This document shows positions 1 through 8,300 of a DNA stretch of 18,564 bases, one piece after another. Position numbers and translations under genes: made by a program. Location of the stretch: contig DASUBV010000298.1 in the NCBI GenBank assembly GCA_035763085.1, positions 1 through 18,564 on the forward strand, given 5' to 3'. The first letter of the stretch is position 1; each line of letters starts with the position of its first letter. The stretch comes from DASUBV01 sp035763085 (GTDB lineage Bacteria; Actinomycetota; Actinomycetes; Streptosporangiales; Streptosporangiaceae). The notes below the pieces were generated by a model that did not search any database, had not been told where the DNA came from, and saw only the letters and a list, made by a program, of their open reading frames with translations.

Positions 1-927
1 CGCGGCCTCGCCGAGGTAGCCACCGCGCCGTTGCCGCAGGGCGAGTGCCGCCATCCGGACCAAGTCGATGGTCACCCCTGCGGCACCGGCCGGGTCATGC
101 ACCGTCAGCTTCACGTCCAGGCTCACCGGGGTCCCGCCCCAGGCCCGGGCCTCGACGTTGATGTGCGCAACCTTCCGCGACTCCAGGTGTGGCAGGTAGC
201 CTAGCGGCGCCACCGCCACCCGGTCCGCCGTGGTTCCCTCCTGGGCCAGCGCGTTCAGCTTCGACTGGTGCTTGGTATTGCTATTCTCCGTGAGGTTCCG
301 GAAGTCCTCGGTGCCACCCAGGTTGACCTGGTAGGACCCAGCCAGAGTGAGTCCCCGCTCCTCCAGGAGCCGCAGCAGCGCGCCGTGCACAACGGACGTC
401 CCGAATTGGCTGGCCAGGTCGTCTCCCGCCAGGGGCAGCCCGGCCGCCGCATACCGGCCCAGAAGTTGCGGGTCGCGGGCCACCGCGTCGGAGGTGGTGT
501 TGATGAACGCCGTACCCGCTTGGAGCGCCGCCTCCGCGTAGGCCAGCGCCGTCTCCGGCCGGCCGCTGGGCGCCGCGTAGAGCACCACCTCGGTCCCCTC
601 GAGGTCCGCGGCCACGCGTTCCACTTCACCCTCATCGGCCCCGGTGAGGCCGCGGCGAACCGTGACGCCCGACAGGGGCAACTCTCCGGCGATCCCCGGG
701 AAGTTGTTGGGCGGCAGGAAGACTGCCTCGCTCAGGTCTCTGCCGATCTTTTCCGGCGAGGTGGCGAAGGCCGCTACGAAGTCGACGTCCCCAACGCCGA
801 TCCCGTCGATCGTCGGCCGCCGGACCCCGTCCAGGCTCCCCGTGGCGCGAGACAGTGCTATCCCCTGCACCAGGGCGGAAACGTTGTTGCCAACCCCGAT
901 TACTGCGACTTTGACCCGTTCGGACAT
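1..927 (-). CDS. ino1: Inositol-3-phosphate synthase-like protein (partial, C-terminus outside window)
   Basis: Likely converts glucose-6-phosphate to inositol-3-phosphate (NAD-dependent isomerase), the first step toward phosphatidylinositol and mycothiol in actinobacteria. The visible 309 residues start MSERVKVAVIGVGNNVSALV. The nucleotide-binding loop is GVGNNVSALVQG (residues 11-22). Family-type blocks follow: LPPNNFP (71-77), the GDDLASQFGTSVVHGALL region (168-185) and NLGGTEDFRNLTE (202-214), comparable to the GDD..SQ.G and GG..DFLN blocks of mycobacterial Ino1. The reading frame is still open at base 1; actinobacterial Ino1 is about 360-370 residues, so roughly 50-60 are missing. No Shine-Dalgarno precedes the ATG, but a TACGAT -10 element lies 7 nt upstream, suggesting leaderless translation. 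It lies downstream of csoR on the same strand but seems to have its own promoter. The family call is by recognition of motifs; I could not align it formally. Confidence 0.85.
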   Translation of the reverse strand, partial: MSERVKVAVIGVGNNVSALVQGIALSRATGSLDGVRRPTIDGIGVGDVDFVAAFATSPEKIGRDLSEAVFLPPNNFPGIAGELPLSGVTVRRGLTGADEGEVERVAADLEGTEVVLYAAPSGRPETALAYAEAALQAGTAFINTTSDAVARDPQLLGRYAAAGLPLAGDDLASQFGTSVVHGALLRLLEERGLTLAGSYQVNLGGTEDFRNLTENSNTKHQSKLNALAQEGTTADRVAVAPLGYLPHLESRKVAHINVEARAWGGTPVSLDVKLTVHDPAGAAGVTIDLVRMAALALRQRRGGYLGEAA

Positions 928-934
928 GGGGGCA

Positions 935-940
935 ATCGTA
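935..940 (-). promoter_or_regulatory. -10 element for leaderless start of the ino1-like gene
   Basis: Reading the minus strand, TACGAT is followed by 7 nt and then the ATG at 927. This spacing places the transcription start at or beside the start codon, the usual leaderless arrangement in actinobacteria. No purine-rich ribosome-binding site is present between them and no convincing -35 hexamer is visible. Confidence 0.45.
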
Positions 941-1033
941 CGGTGGCCCGCTAGCGTCCCAGCCCAGGCCGCGTCATGGAAGGGGCCAGGCCGACGCCGC
1001 CGCATTGCCCGGGGGCGCTGATGGCCGGGCGGG

Positions 1034-1321
1034 TTACGACTTGACCAGCCGGGCGATCGCGGCCGAGGCTTCGGCCACCTTCTGCTGCGCCTGGTCGCCG
1101 CCGGAGGCGGCCGCGTCGGCCACGCAGTGGCTCAGGTGATCGTCGAGCAGGCCCAGCGCGACTGCCTGTAGCGCCCGGGTGGTGGCCGAGACCTGGGTGA
1201 GGATATCGATGCAGTAATCCTCGTTCTCCACCATCTTGCGCAGGCCCCGCACCTGCCCCTCGATTCGGAGCAGCCGGTTGCTCAGCGCCTGCTTGTGCTC
1301 CTCGGCGATGTAGCCGTGCAT
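1034..1321 (-). CDS. csoR: CsoR-family copper-sensing repressor
   Basis: All-helical Cu(I)-responsive repressor of about 95 residues, starting MHGYIAEEHKQALSNRLLRI. The three Cu(I) ligands of the family are present with the correct spacing: Cys37, His62 and Cys66 (C-x24-H-x3-C, as in mycobacterial CsoR C36/H61/C65). The conserved RIEGQVRGLRKM stretch follows the first helix. I chose the ATG at 1321 because GGGAAGGGGG (1338-1329) lies 7 nt upstream. An in-frame ATG at 1351 would add 10 residues but has no ribosome-binding site and abuts the operator. It is divergent from the copper ATPase gene, and both genes have a CsoR-type palindrome at their 5' side, so it probably represses both and releases them when Cu(I) binds. 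Confidence 0.92.
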   Translation of the reverse strand: MHGYIAEEHKQALSNRLLRIEGQVRGLRKMVENEDYCIDILTQVSATTRALQAVALGLLDDHLSHCVADAAASGGDQAQQKVAEASAAIARLVKS

Positions 1322-1356
1322 TCGTGCGCCCCCTTCCCGATTAGGCCGCATAACGC

Positions 1357-1375
1357 TATACCCCTACGGGGTTAT
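1357..1375. promoter_or_regulatory. CsoR operator, csoR side
   Basis: TATACCCCTACGGGGTTAT is a near-perfect inverted repeat (ATACCCC / GGGGTTAT) of the TACCCC-n-GGGGTA type bound by CsoR proteins. It lies just upstream of csoR. On the minus strand it contains a TATAGC -10-like element, so repressor binding would block csoR transcription (autoregulation). Confidence 0.75.
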
Positions 1376-1556
1376 TCCGCTCCACGCTGACGCGGTGCCG
1401 CTGGCGGCGGCTAGTGACCGCCCATCCGCCCCCGGATGGCTGCCCTGCGGCCCGGTCGGCCGCCATTGTGCCTGCTGGCAGGGGGCCGCGTAGCGGGCAG
1501 CCGCGATGTGACCAGGAGCACATCCCCGGCCCGGAAGACTTCCGCTCCCTGCCGCG

Positions 1557-1588
1557 TTGGCTCGTATACCCCATACGGGTATAGGAGG
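1557..1588 (+). promoter_or_regulatory. Promoter, CsoR operator and RBS of the copper ATPase gene
   Basis: TATACCCCATACGGGTATA (1565-1583) is a palindrome with perfect 7-bp arms (TATACCC/GGGTATA) and the same core as the operator at 1357-1375. Its final A is also the first base of the Shine-Dalgarno AGGAGG (1583-1588), which lies 6 nt before the ATG at 1595. A TTGGCT (1557-1562) sits 17 nt before TATAGG (1580-1585) and could be the -35/-10 pair. In that case the transcript would start around 1592 and exclude the Shine-Dalgarno. If TATACC (1565) is the -10 instead, the site remains in the mRNA. Confidence 0.75.
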
Positions 1589-1594
1589 CCTGGC

Positions 1595-3643
1595 ATGACG
1601 ATCAGCACACGCGAGCGCCCGGCAGGCGGGCAGCACGCCCCGCAGGGCCGCGGCGGCCAGCACGACGGCCACGCGGGTCACGGCGACCACGCGGCAGTAT
1701 TCCGGGACCGGTTCTGGCTGACGCTGGCGCTCGCCGTCCCGGCAGTGATCTTCAGCGGGATGTTCCAGGACCTGCTCGGCTACTCCGTGGCGTTCCCGGG
1801 TTCGCGGCTGATCTCGCCGGTGCTCGGTACCGTGATCTTCTTCTACGGCGGCTGGCCGTTCCTGGCCGGAGCGGTCGCCGAGATCCGGAGCCGGCGGCCG
1901 GGGATGATGCTGCTGATCGGCATGGCGATCACCGTCGCATTCGCCGCCAGCCTGGCTACCTCGATCGGCTGGTTCGGCGTCGAGGTGTGGTGGGAGCTGG
2001 CGCTGCTGATCGCGATTATGCTGCTGGGGCACTGGCTGGAGATGCGCGCCGTCGGCCAGGCCTCGGGTGCCCTCACCGCCCTCGCCGAGCTGCTGCCCGA
2101 CGACGCCGAGCTGGTGGACGGCGACGGGACACGAACGGTCAGGGTCGCCGACCTGTCCGTCGGGGACGTGGTGCTGGTGCGCAGCGGCGGCCGGGTGGCG
2201 GCCGACGGCACGGTGGTCGCCGGCACGGCCGAGCTGGACGAGTCGATGATCACCGGCGAGTCGCGGCCGGTACCGCGGGGTGAGGGCGACCGGGTGGTCG
2301 CCGGCACGGTGGCGACCGACTCCGCTCTCCGGGTCCGGGTGGATGCGGTCGGCGACGATACCGCGCTCGCCGGCATCCAGCGGCTGGTGGCCGAGGCGCA
2401 GGACTCCCGGTCGCGGGCACAGGCACTGGCCGACCGGGCGGCGGCGCTGCTGTTCTACGCCGCGGTCGGGGCGGCCGTCGTCACCGTCGTCACCTGGGGC
2501 CTGCTCGGCCAGCCCGACACCGCCGTCGAACTCGCGGTGACCGTCTTGATCATCGCCTGCCCGCACGCGCTGGGCCTGGCGATCCCGCTGGTAATCGCGA
2601 TCTCGACCTCGCTGTCGGCGCGCAGCGGCATCCTGGTCAAGGACCGGCTTGCCCTGGAGCAGATGCGGCGCGTCGACGCGGTGGTGTTCGACAAGACCGG
2701 CACGCTGACCCGGGGCGCGCACCGCGTCGCCGGGGTCGCCGCGGCCGACGGCGATGCCGGCCGGCTGCTGGGGATCGCGGGGGCCGCGGAGGCCGACAGC
2801 GAGCACCCGCTGGCCCGCGCGATCGTCGCCGCGGCCCGGCAGCGGGGCGAGCTGCCCGCCGCGTCCGGCTTCCGCTCGATGACCGGGCGCGGTGTCGAGG
2901 CGGTCGTCGAGGGCACGAGCGTGGCGGTCGGCGGGCCAGGACTCCTGAGCGACCTGGGCCTTTCCGTCCCGGATGCGCTGGCCGGCCAGGTCGGCGCCTG
3001 GCAGGACCGGGGCGCCTCGGTGCTGTACGTGGTGCACGGCGGCAAGGTCGCCGGCGCGCTGGCGCTGGAGGACGAGGTACGGCCGGAGTCCCGCGAGGCG
3101 GTCCAGGCCCTGCACAGCCGGGGTATCCGGGTCGCCATGATCACCGGGGACGCACGCCAGGTCGCCGAGGCGGTGGCCGCGGACCTGGGCATCGACGAGG
3201 TGTTCGCCGAGGTCCTGCCGGCTGGCAAGGGCGCCGCGGTCGCAGAGCTGCAGCGGCGCGGGCACACGGTGGCCATGGTGGGCGACGGCGTGAACGACGC
3301 CCCGGCGCTGGCCCGGGCGGACGTGGGCATCGCGATCGGGGCCGGCACGGATGTGGCCATCGAGTCCGCCGGGATCGTCCTGGCTTCCAGCGACCCTCGC
3401 GGAGTCGTCTCGGCCGACCGGCTGTCCCGGGCGAGCTACCGCAAGATGCTGCAGAACCTGTGGTGGGCCGCCGGCTACAACATCGTGGCCATCCCGCTGG
3501 CCGCCGGGGCGCTGGCCTGGGCCGGGCTGGTGCTGCCGATGGCAGTCGGCGCAGTGCTGATGAGCCTGTCTACGGTGGTAGTGGCACTCAACGCGCAGTT
3601 GCTGCGCCGCACCGACCTGGCCCCGCAGGCGGCGCTGCGCTGA
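1595..3643 (+). CDS. copB: Copper-translocating P1B-type ATPase, CPH (CopB-like) subtype
   Basis: Membrane pump that exports copper (Cu+/Cu2+, possibly Ag+) using ATP; 682 residues. The start at 1595 is set by AGGAGG 6 nt upstream and by the operator just before it; a longer in-frame start at 1436 would read through both. The N-terminus has no CxxC metal-binding domain but a His-rich stretch (HDGHAGHGDH, residues 23-32). In order: first membrane helices (40-150), actuator TGES (220-223), transmembrane metal site ACPHALG (321-327), phosphorylation site DKTGT (Asp366), SEHP (402-405), GDGVNDAP (563-570), and C-terminal helices with NLWWAAGYN (621-629) and MSLSTV (656-661). The CPH rather than CPC triad puts it in the P1B-3/CopB-like group. 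It is divergent from csoR and should be induced by copper. No CopZ-type chaperone is visible nearby. Confidence 0.92.
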   Translation: MTISTRERPAGGQHAPQGRGGQHDGHAGHGDHAAVFRDRFWLTLALAVPAVIFSGMFQDLLGYSVAFPGSRLISPVLGTVIFFYGGWPFLAGAVAEIRSRRPGMMLLIGMAITVAFAASLATSIGWFGVEVWWELALLIAIMLLGHWLEMRAVGQASGALTALAELLPDDAELVDGDGTRTVRVADLSVGDVVLVRSGGRVAADGTVVAGTAELDESMITGESRPVPRGEGDRVVAGTVATDSALRVRVDAVGDDTALAGIQRLVAEAQDSRSRAQALADRAAALLFYAAVGAAVVTVVTWGLLGQPDTAVELAVTVLIIACPHALGLAIPLVIAISTSLSARSGILVKDRLALEQMRRVDAVVFDKTGTLTRGAHRVAGVAAADGDAGRLLGIAGAAEADSEHPLARAIVAAARQRGELPAASGFRSMTGRGVEAVVEGTSVAVGGPGLLSDLGLSVPDALAGQVGAWQDRGASVLYVVHGGKVAGALALEDEVRPESREAVQALHSRGIRVAMITGDARQVAEAVAADLGIDEVFAEVLPAGKGAAVAELQRRGHTVAMVGDGVNDAPALARADVGIAIGAGTDVAIESAGIVLASSDPRGVVSADRLSRASYRKMLQNLWWAAGYNIVAIPLAAGALAWAGLVLPMAVGAVLMSLSTVVVALNAQLLRRTDLAPQAALR

Positions 3644-3718
3644 CGATCACGGATCCGGGCGTCACCCCGGCTGCGGCCAGGGCGGCGCCCGGGGCTGTGC
3701 CCATGCCGGGCCGCCCGG

Positions 3719-5056
3719 TCAGCCGCCCCAGCGCAGCGGGAGGGACTCCACGCCGTAGATGCCCTCCAGGTTGCCCAGCACGGCGGGGCCGTCGGGCGTC
3801 AGGCCGGGCATCCGCGGCGCGAGGAAGGCCAGTGCCTCCTCCAGCTCGGCGCGGGCCAGGTTGGCACCGAGGCAGAAATGCGGCCCGGCGCCGAAGGTGA
3901 GCAGCCGCCCGTCACGCCCGGCGCTGATGTCGAACTCCTCGCCGCCGTCCTGCTCGCGGTTGGCCCGCTCCGCGCACACCGCGACGATCGTGCCGGCCGG
4001 GAACAGCACGCCGCGGTGCGCCACGTCCTCGGTGCAGATCCGCGCGGTGAACGGGGTGATCGGCTCGGCGCGCAGCACCTCCTCGACGGCGCGCCCGGTC
4101 AGCCCCGGGTCGGCGCGCAGCAGCTCCCACTGGGCAGGATGCGCGGCGAACAGCCGCAGCGCGTGCCCGAGCTGAGCCTGGGTCGTGTCGATGCCGCCGG
4201 CGATGACATTCAGCACCAGGTTGACGCACTCGGCGCGGGACAGCCGGTCGCCCTCGGACTCGGCGGCCAGCAGCGCGGTCAGCAGGTCATCGCCGGGCTC
4301 GGCGCGGCGGCGGGCCAGCAGGTCCTCGACGTAGGCGTAGACCTCGACGACCGCGCGCTCCATCTCGGCGACCTGGCTGGCGAGCGCGGTGACGTCGAAC
4401 TGGCGCTGCACCCAGCCGGACCAGTGCTGCAGCCGGGCGGCGTCGGCCAGCGGGGCGCCGAGCACGGCGGCGATCGTCATGGCCGGATAGGGCCGGGCCA
4501 GCGCCGCCGCGAAATCGCAGCTCCCGCCCGCGCGGCCGGCACTGGCGGCAGCCCCCGCGCCCGCACCATCCGCGCCGGCACCGCTCCCGCTCGCGCCTGC
4601 ACTACTAGCCGCGCCCGCCGCTAGCGAGTCAGCTCCCGCCGCCCCGGCCGGGCCGGACGTGACCCGCGCCCAGAGATCGTTCAGGAATCCGCGCATCACC
4701 GGTCGCCAGCGGTCAGCTGCCCGCGGGGTGAACGCCGGCCCGACCAGCGCGCGCAGCCGGCGGTGCCAGGCGCCCTGCTGGTTGAGGATGTTGGCGTCAA
4801 TCTGCTCGCGCAGCGGGCCCGCGGTGACCCCGAACAGGTCGGCGATCTCCCGGCCGGGGAACGCTGTCGCGCGGCAGCGCAGGAAGAACTCGCCCGACTC
4901 GCGGTCCAGCACCACCAGCGCCAGCGGTGACCGGATCAGCCACGGCACCGGCCCGGCAGCGGCCAGCTCAGCGAGCCGCTCGTGGTATTTCTCCCCGGCC
5001 AGCTCCCCGCCGGTCAGGTCGGCCTCGGCCAGCTCGAGCTCGGTAACGACCGTCAT
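3719..5056 (-). CDS. Cytochrome P450 with low-complexity insertion
   Basis: Haem monooxygenase of 445 residues, soluble, bacterial class; substrate unknown. Visible motifs: C-helix region GAWHRRLRALVGPAFTPR (95-112), I-helix oxygen-activation motif AGGIDTT (286-292), K-helix ExxR as EVLR (326-329), and the haem-binding loop FGAGPHFCLG (388-397) with Cys395 as the thiolate ligand. Bacterial P450s of this type are usually about 400 residues. The excess is explained by an Ala/Gly/Ser-rich stretch at 135-179 (genomic 4520-4654). The start at 5056 has GGGAGGA about 10 nt upstream. No ferredoxin or reductase gene is adjacent, so electron partners must be encoded elsewhere. It converges with the copper ATPase gene (75-bp gap) and diverges from the GH2 gene. 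Confidence 0.93.
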   Translation of the reverse strand: MTVVTELELAEADLTGGELAGEKYHERLAELAAAGPVPWLIRSPLALVVLDRESGEFFLRCRATAFPGREIADLFGVTAGPLREQIDANILNQQGAWHRRLRALVGPAFTPRAADRWRPVMRGFLNDLWARVTSGPAGAAGADSLAAGAASSAGASGSGAGADGAGAGAAASAGRAGGSCDFAAALARPYPAMTIAAVLGAPLADAARLQHWSGWVQRQFDVTALASQVAEMERAVVEVYAYVEDLLARRRAEPGDDLLTALLAAESEGDRLSRAECVNLVLNVIAGGIDTTQAQLGHALRLFAAHPAQWELLRADPGLTGRAVEEVLRAEPITPFTARICTEDVAHRGVLFPAGTIVAVCAERANREQDGGEEFDISAGRDGRLLTFGAGPHFCLGANLARAELEEALAFLAPRMPGLTPDGPAVLGNLEGIYGVESLPLRWGG

Positions 5057-5168
5057 GAACTAACGGTCCTCCCTGCGGCGCCCGGCGGCAACATGCGGCG
5101 CCATCCCGCCATTTCCGGAAAGGCATAGAGCTGGACGGTCCTGGCGACCGTCAACCCGTAACTCAGCT

Positions 5169-5199
5169 CGCGGCCGCGGGCCCCTGGCCCGCGGCCGCG
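5169..5199. repeat. Perfect 14-bp inverted repeat, 3-nt loop
   Basis: CGCGGCCGCGGGCC (5169-5182), loop CCT (5183-5185), then the exact complement GGCCCGCGGCCGCG (5186-5199). It lies between the divergent P450 and GH2 genes, 113 bp from the P450 start and 133 bp from the GH2 start. No T-tract follows on either strand. If P450 transcription starts in the AT-rich block further right, this hairpin would lie in the P450 mRNA leader. Confidence 0.85.
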
Positions 5200-5227
5200 C
5201 CCTGTCCCGCAGGACCGGGCCGGGCAG

Positions 5228-5284
5228 AAATCATGCCTTGACACATTTATTTGGAAAGTATACGAACTATTTAGCTTTCTGAGG
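5228..5284 (+). promoter_or_regulatory. AT-rich promoter region for the GH2 gene
   Basis: An unusually AT-rich block in a GC-rich window. TTGACA (5238-5243) is a consensus -35. Candidate -10 hexamers are TATACG (5259-5264, 15-nt spacing) and TACGAA (5261-5266, 17-nt spacing). GAAAG (5254-5258) and CTTTC (5275-5279) form a small inverted repeat across the likely start site that could be a repressor operator. On the other strand TATACT (5262-5257) could be a -10 for the P450. The rest of the intergenic region 5057-5331 shows only the inverted repeat listed separately and the ribosome-binding sites. Confidence 0.5.
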
Positions 5285-5331
5285 CTGGCTTCGCTGGGCG
5301 GCCGACGGCCGCGGACAGGAGTTGCCCGGTC

Positions 5332-8300
5332 ATGAACGTCCGTCTTCGTGCCCGCCGCCCGCTGTTCTCCCGCCGCCGCGTCGCTGCCGTGGCCGCGCTG
5401 GTCCTCGCCGCCGCGTCCCCCGCGCTGACCATCCCGGCCGCGCAGGCCGCGCCGGTCACCAGCGCCACCCTGACCGCGCGGGCCGGCGCCGCGCCGCACT
5501 CCCCCGCACGAGGCGCGTCCCTCAGCCCCGCCGCCCGCGCCCTCCTGGCCAGTCCCGCCGACACCGGCAGCTCCGACCTGACCAACCTCGGGGCGGGCGG
5601 CTGGACCGTGCAGAGCAGCGCCGTCGCCACCCAGAGCGGCGCCCAGATCTCCGCGCCCGGCTTCAGCACCGCCGGCTGGCTGCCGGTCAGCAACGACGAC
5701 GCCGGCGCGCCCGGCACCGAGATCGAGGCCCTGGCCCAGAACGGCCGCTGCCCCGGCGCCACCGCCCTGCAGCCGGTGAACCTGAGCACCGACAGCCCCA
5801 GCAGCGTCTTCTTCGGCTCCAACATGAAGAGCTGCTACGGCTTCATGAGCGCCATCGGCGCCGACACCGTGCCCGAGTTCGACGTGCCGTGGTGGTGGCG
5901 CACCGACTTCACGCCCGGCCTGGCCGCCGGCCAGGTCGCCACGCTGATCGTCAACGGCGTCGTCGGCGCGGCCACCGTGTGGGTGAACGGCCAGCAGGTC
6001 GCCACCTCCGCCACCGTGACCGGCGCCTACACCAGGTTCAGCTTCAACGTCACCAGCCTCATCCAGCCCGGCACCAACTCCCTGGCCATCGAGATCACCC
6101 CGAACAACCCCAACACCATGTTCACGCTCGACGACGTGGACTGGAACCAGATCCCGCCCGATAACAACACCGGCATCCAGTTCCCCGTGCAGCTCGCCGT
6201 CGACGGCGCGCTGTCCGACGGCAACGCCCGCGTCGTGCAGGACAACGCCGCCGACCTGAGCACCTCGGCGCTCACCGTGAAGACCGACATCACCAACAAC
6301 ACCGCCGCCGCCCAGGCCGGCGTCGTCACCGCGACGATCACCCCGCCCGGCGGCGGCACCCCGGTCAGCGTCACCCAGAACGTGACCGTCCCGGCCAGCA
6401 GCACGCAGACGGTCACCTTCGCGCCCGCCCAGTACCCCGGCCTGACCATCACCAGCCCCCGGGTCTGGTGGCCCTACCAGCTCGGCGCGCAGCCGCTGTA
6501 CACGCTGGCCACGTCGGTAGCCCAGAACTCGGCCGTCCTGAACAGCACGTCGGAGACATTCGGGATACGAAACGTCACGTCCTACCTCACCGGGTCCAGC
6601 ACGGCTGAGCCGCAGGGCGCGCGGGCATTCAAGATCAACGGGGTGCCCGTCGTCATCCGCGGCGGCGGCTTCGCCCCGGACATCTTCCTGCACTACTCCG
6701 CGGCTGATATCGCCCGGCAGCTGGCGCTGATGAAGAACATGGGCATCAACACCATCCGGCTCGAGGGCCACATCATGCCCGCCGACTTCTTCGAGCAGGC
6801 CGACGCGGCCGGCCTGCTGATCAACGCCGGGTTCCAGTGCTGCGACGCGTGGGAACTGCAGTCCAGCGGCCAGACCAGCAGCGCCGACTTCCAGGTCCTG
6901 CAGAACTCGGCGCTGACCATCGGGCAGAACCTGCGCAACCACCCCAGCGTGTTCAGCTTCCAGTGGAGCGACCTGGCGCCCACCACCCAGCAGGAGTCGG
7001 TCACCCTGGCCGCGCTGGCGCAGGCCGACTTCACCGACCCCGTCATCTCCTCGGCCGAGTACAACAGCAGCACCCAGCTCGGGGTGTCCGGCGAGAAGGA
7101 AGGGCCCTATGACTGGGTGCCGCCGGACTACTGGTACGACACCACGCACGGGGACCCGCATGACTCCAGCCAGACCAACGCCGGCGGATCATGGGGGTAT
7201 GACAGCGAGGAGAGCGCCGGGGACACCATCCCGACCATGGACTCGCTGACCAGGTTCATGACGGCCAGCGACCTGTCCAGCCTGTGGCAGAGCCCGACCT
7301 TCAACCAGTACCACGCCAACTACGAGCCGAACTGCCGCAAGGGCTACAACTTCGGCACGCTGTGCAACTTCGACCGTGCCCTCGACGCGCGGTACGGCAC
7401 CCCGTCGAGCCTGGCCCAGTACGTCGAGGACGGCCAGGTCCAGAACTACGAGAACACCCGCGCCCAGTTCGAGGCGTTCATCGACCACTCCGCCAACGCC
7501 CCGCTGCCGTCCACCGGCACGATCTACTGGCAGCTGAACAAGGGCTGGCCGAGCCTGCTGTGGAGCCTGTACGGCAGCGACGGCGACCAGCCCGGTGCCT
7601 ACTTCGGGGTGCAGGAGGCTGACCAGAGCCTGCACGCGCTGTACGCGCTGGACACCGGCAGCGTCACCCTCGACAACCTCGGGGCCGCCAGCCAGTCCGG
7701 CCTGTCGGTCGAGTCCCGCGTCTTCAGCACGGCCGGCACCCTGCTGGACGACCAGACCGCCAGCAACATCACGCTGGCCAGCCAGCAGGTGCAGACCGGG
7801 GTGCTCACCCCCGCGGTGCCAGCCGCCACGCCGGTGCAGACCTACTTCGTCGAGCTGCTGCTCAGGCGCAGCGGCACCCTGATCGACCGCAACGACTACT
7901 GGCTGTCCACCCAGCCCGACGTGGTGAACTGGTCCAAGTCGCTGGGCCAGCCGCAGGGCGTGATCTCGACCTACGCCGACCTGACCGGGCTGCAGTCGCT
8001 GCCCGCCGGGGCCATCTCCGCCACCGCGAGCACCGCGCAGCAGGCCGGCCCGGCCGGCGCGGACCTGGCCACCACGGTCACCATCACCAACACCTCGTCC
8101 GCGGCGGCCGCCTTCTTCCTGCGCGCCGACGTGCGGCGGGGCACCGCGGCCGGCCAGGAACTGGCCGGCGACAGCGAACTGCAGTCCTCGATCTGGCAGG
8201 GCAACGACATCACGCTGTTCCCCGGCGAGTCGCAGACGCTCACCGTGACCTACGACTCGGCGGACCTGCAGGGCGCGACCCCGGTGATCAGCGTCTCCGG

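Noticed and set aside
1319..1351. Longer CsoR start at 1351
   Set aside because: No ribosome-binding site, abuts the operator and likely transcription start; the ATG at 1321 has a strong Shine-Dalgarno and fits family length.
1364..3265. Long open frame (633 codons) antisense to the copper ATPase gene
   Set aside because: Low-information Arg/Gly/Asp-rich protein caused by GC-rich codon bias; the sense strand has all P-type ATPase motifs.
3655..3692. CCGGGCG / CGCCCGG inverted repeat between the converging ATPase and P450 genes as a bidirectional terminator
   Set aside because: Only 7 bp with a 24-nt loop in a GC-rich stretch where such matches arise by chance.
5053..7161. 702-codon minus-strand open frame opposite the GH2 gene
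   Set aside because: Shadow of the GH2 coding sequence; composition Gly/Val/Arg-rich with no recognisable domain.
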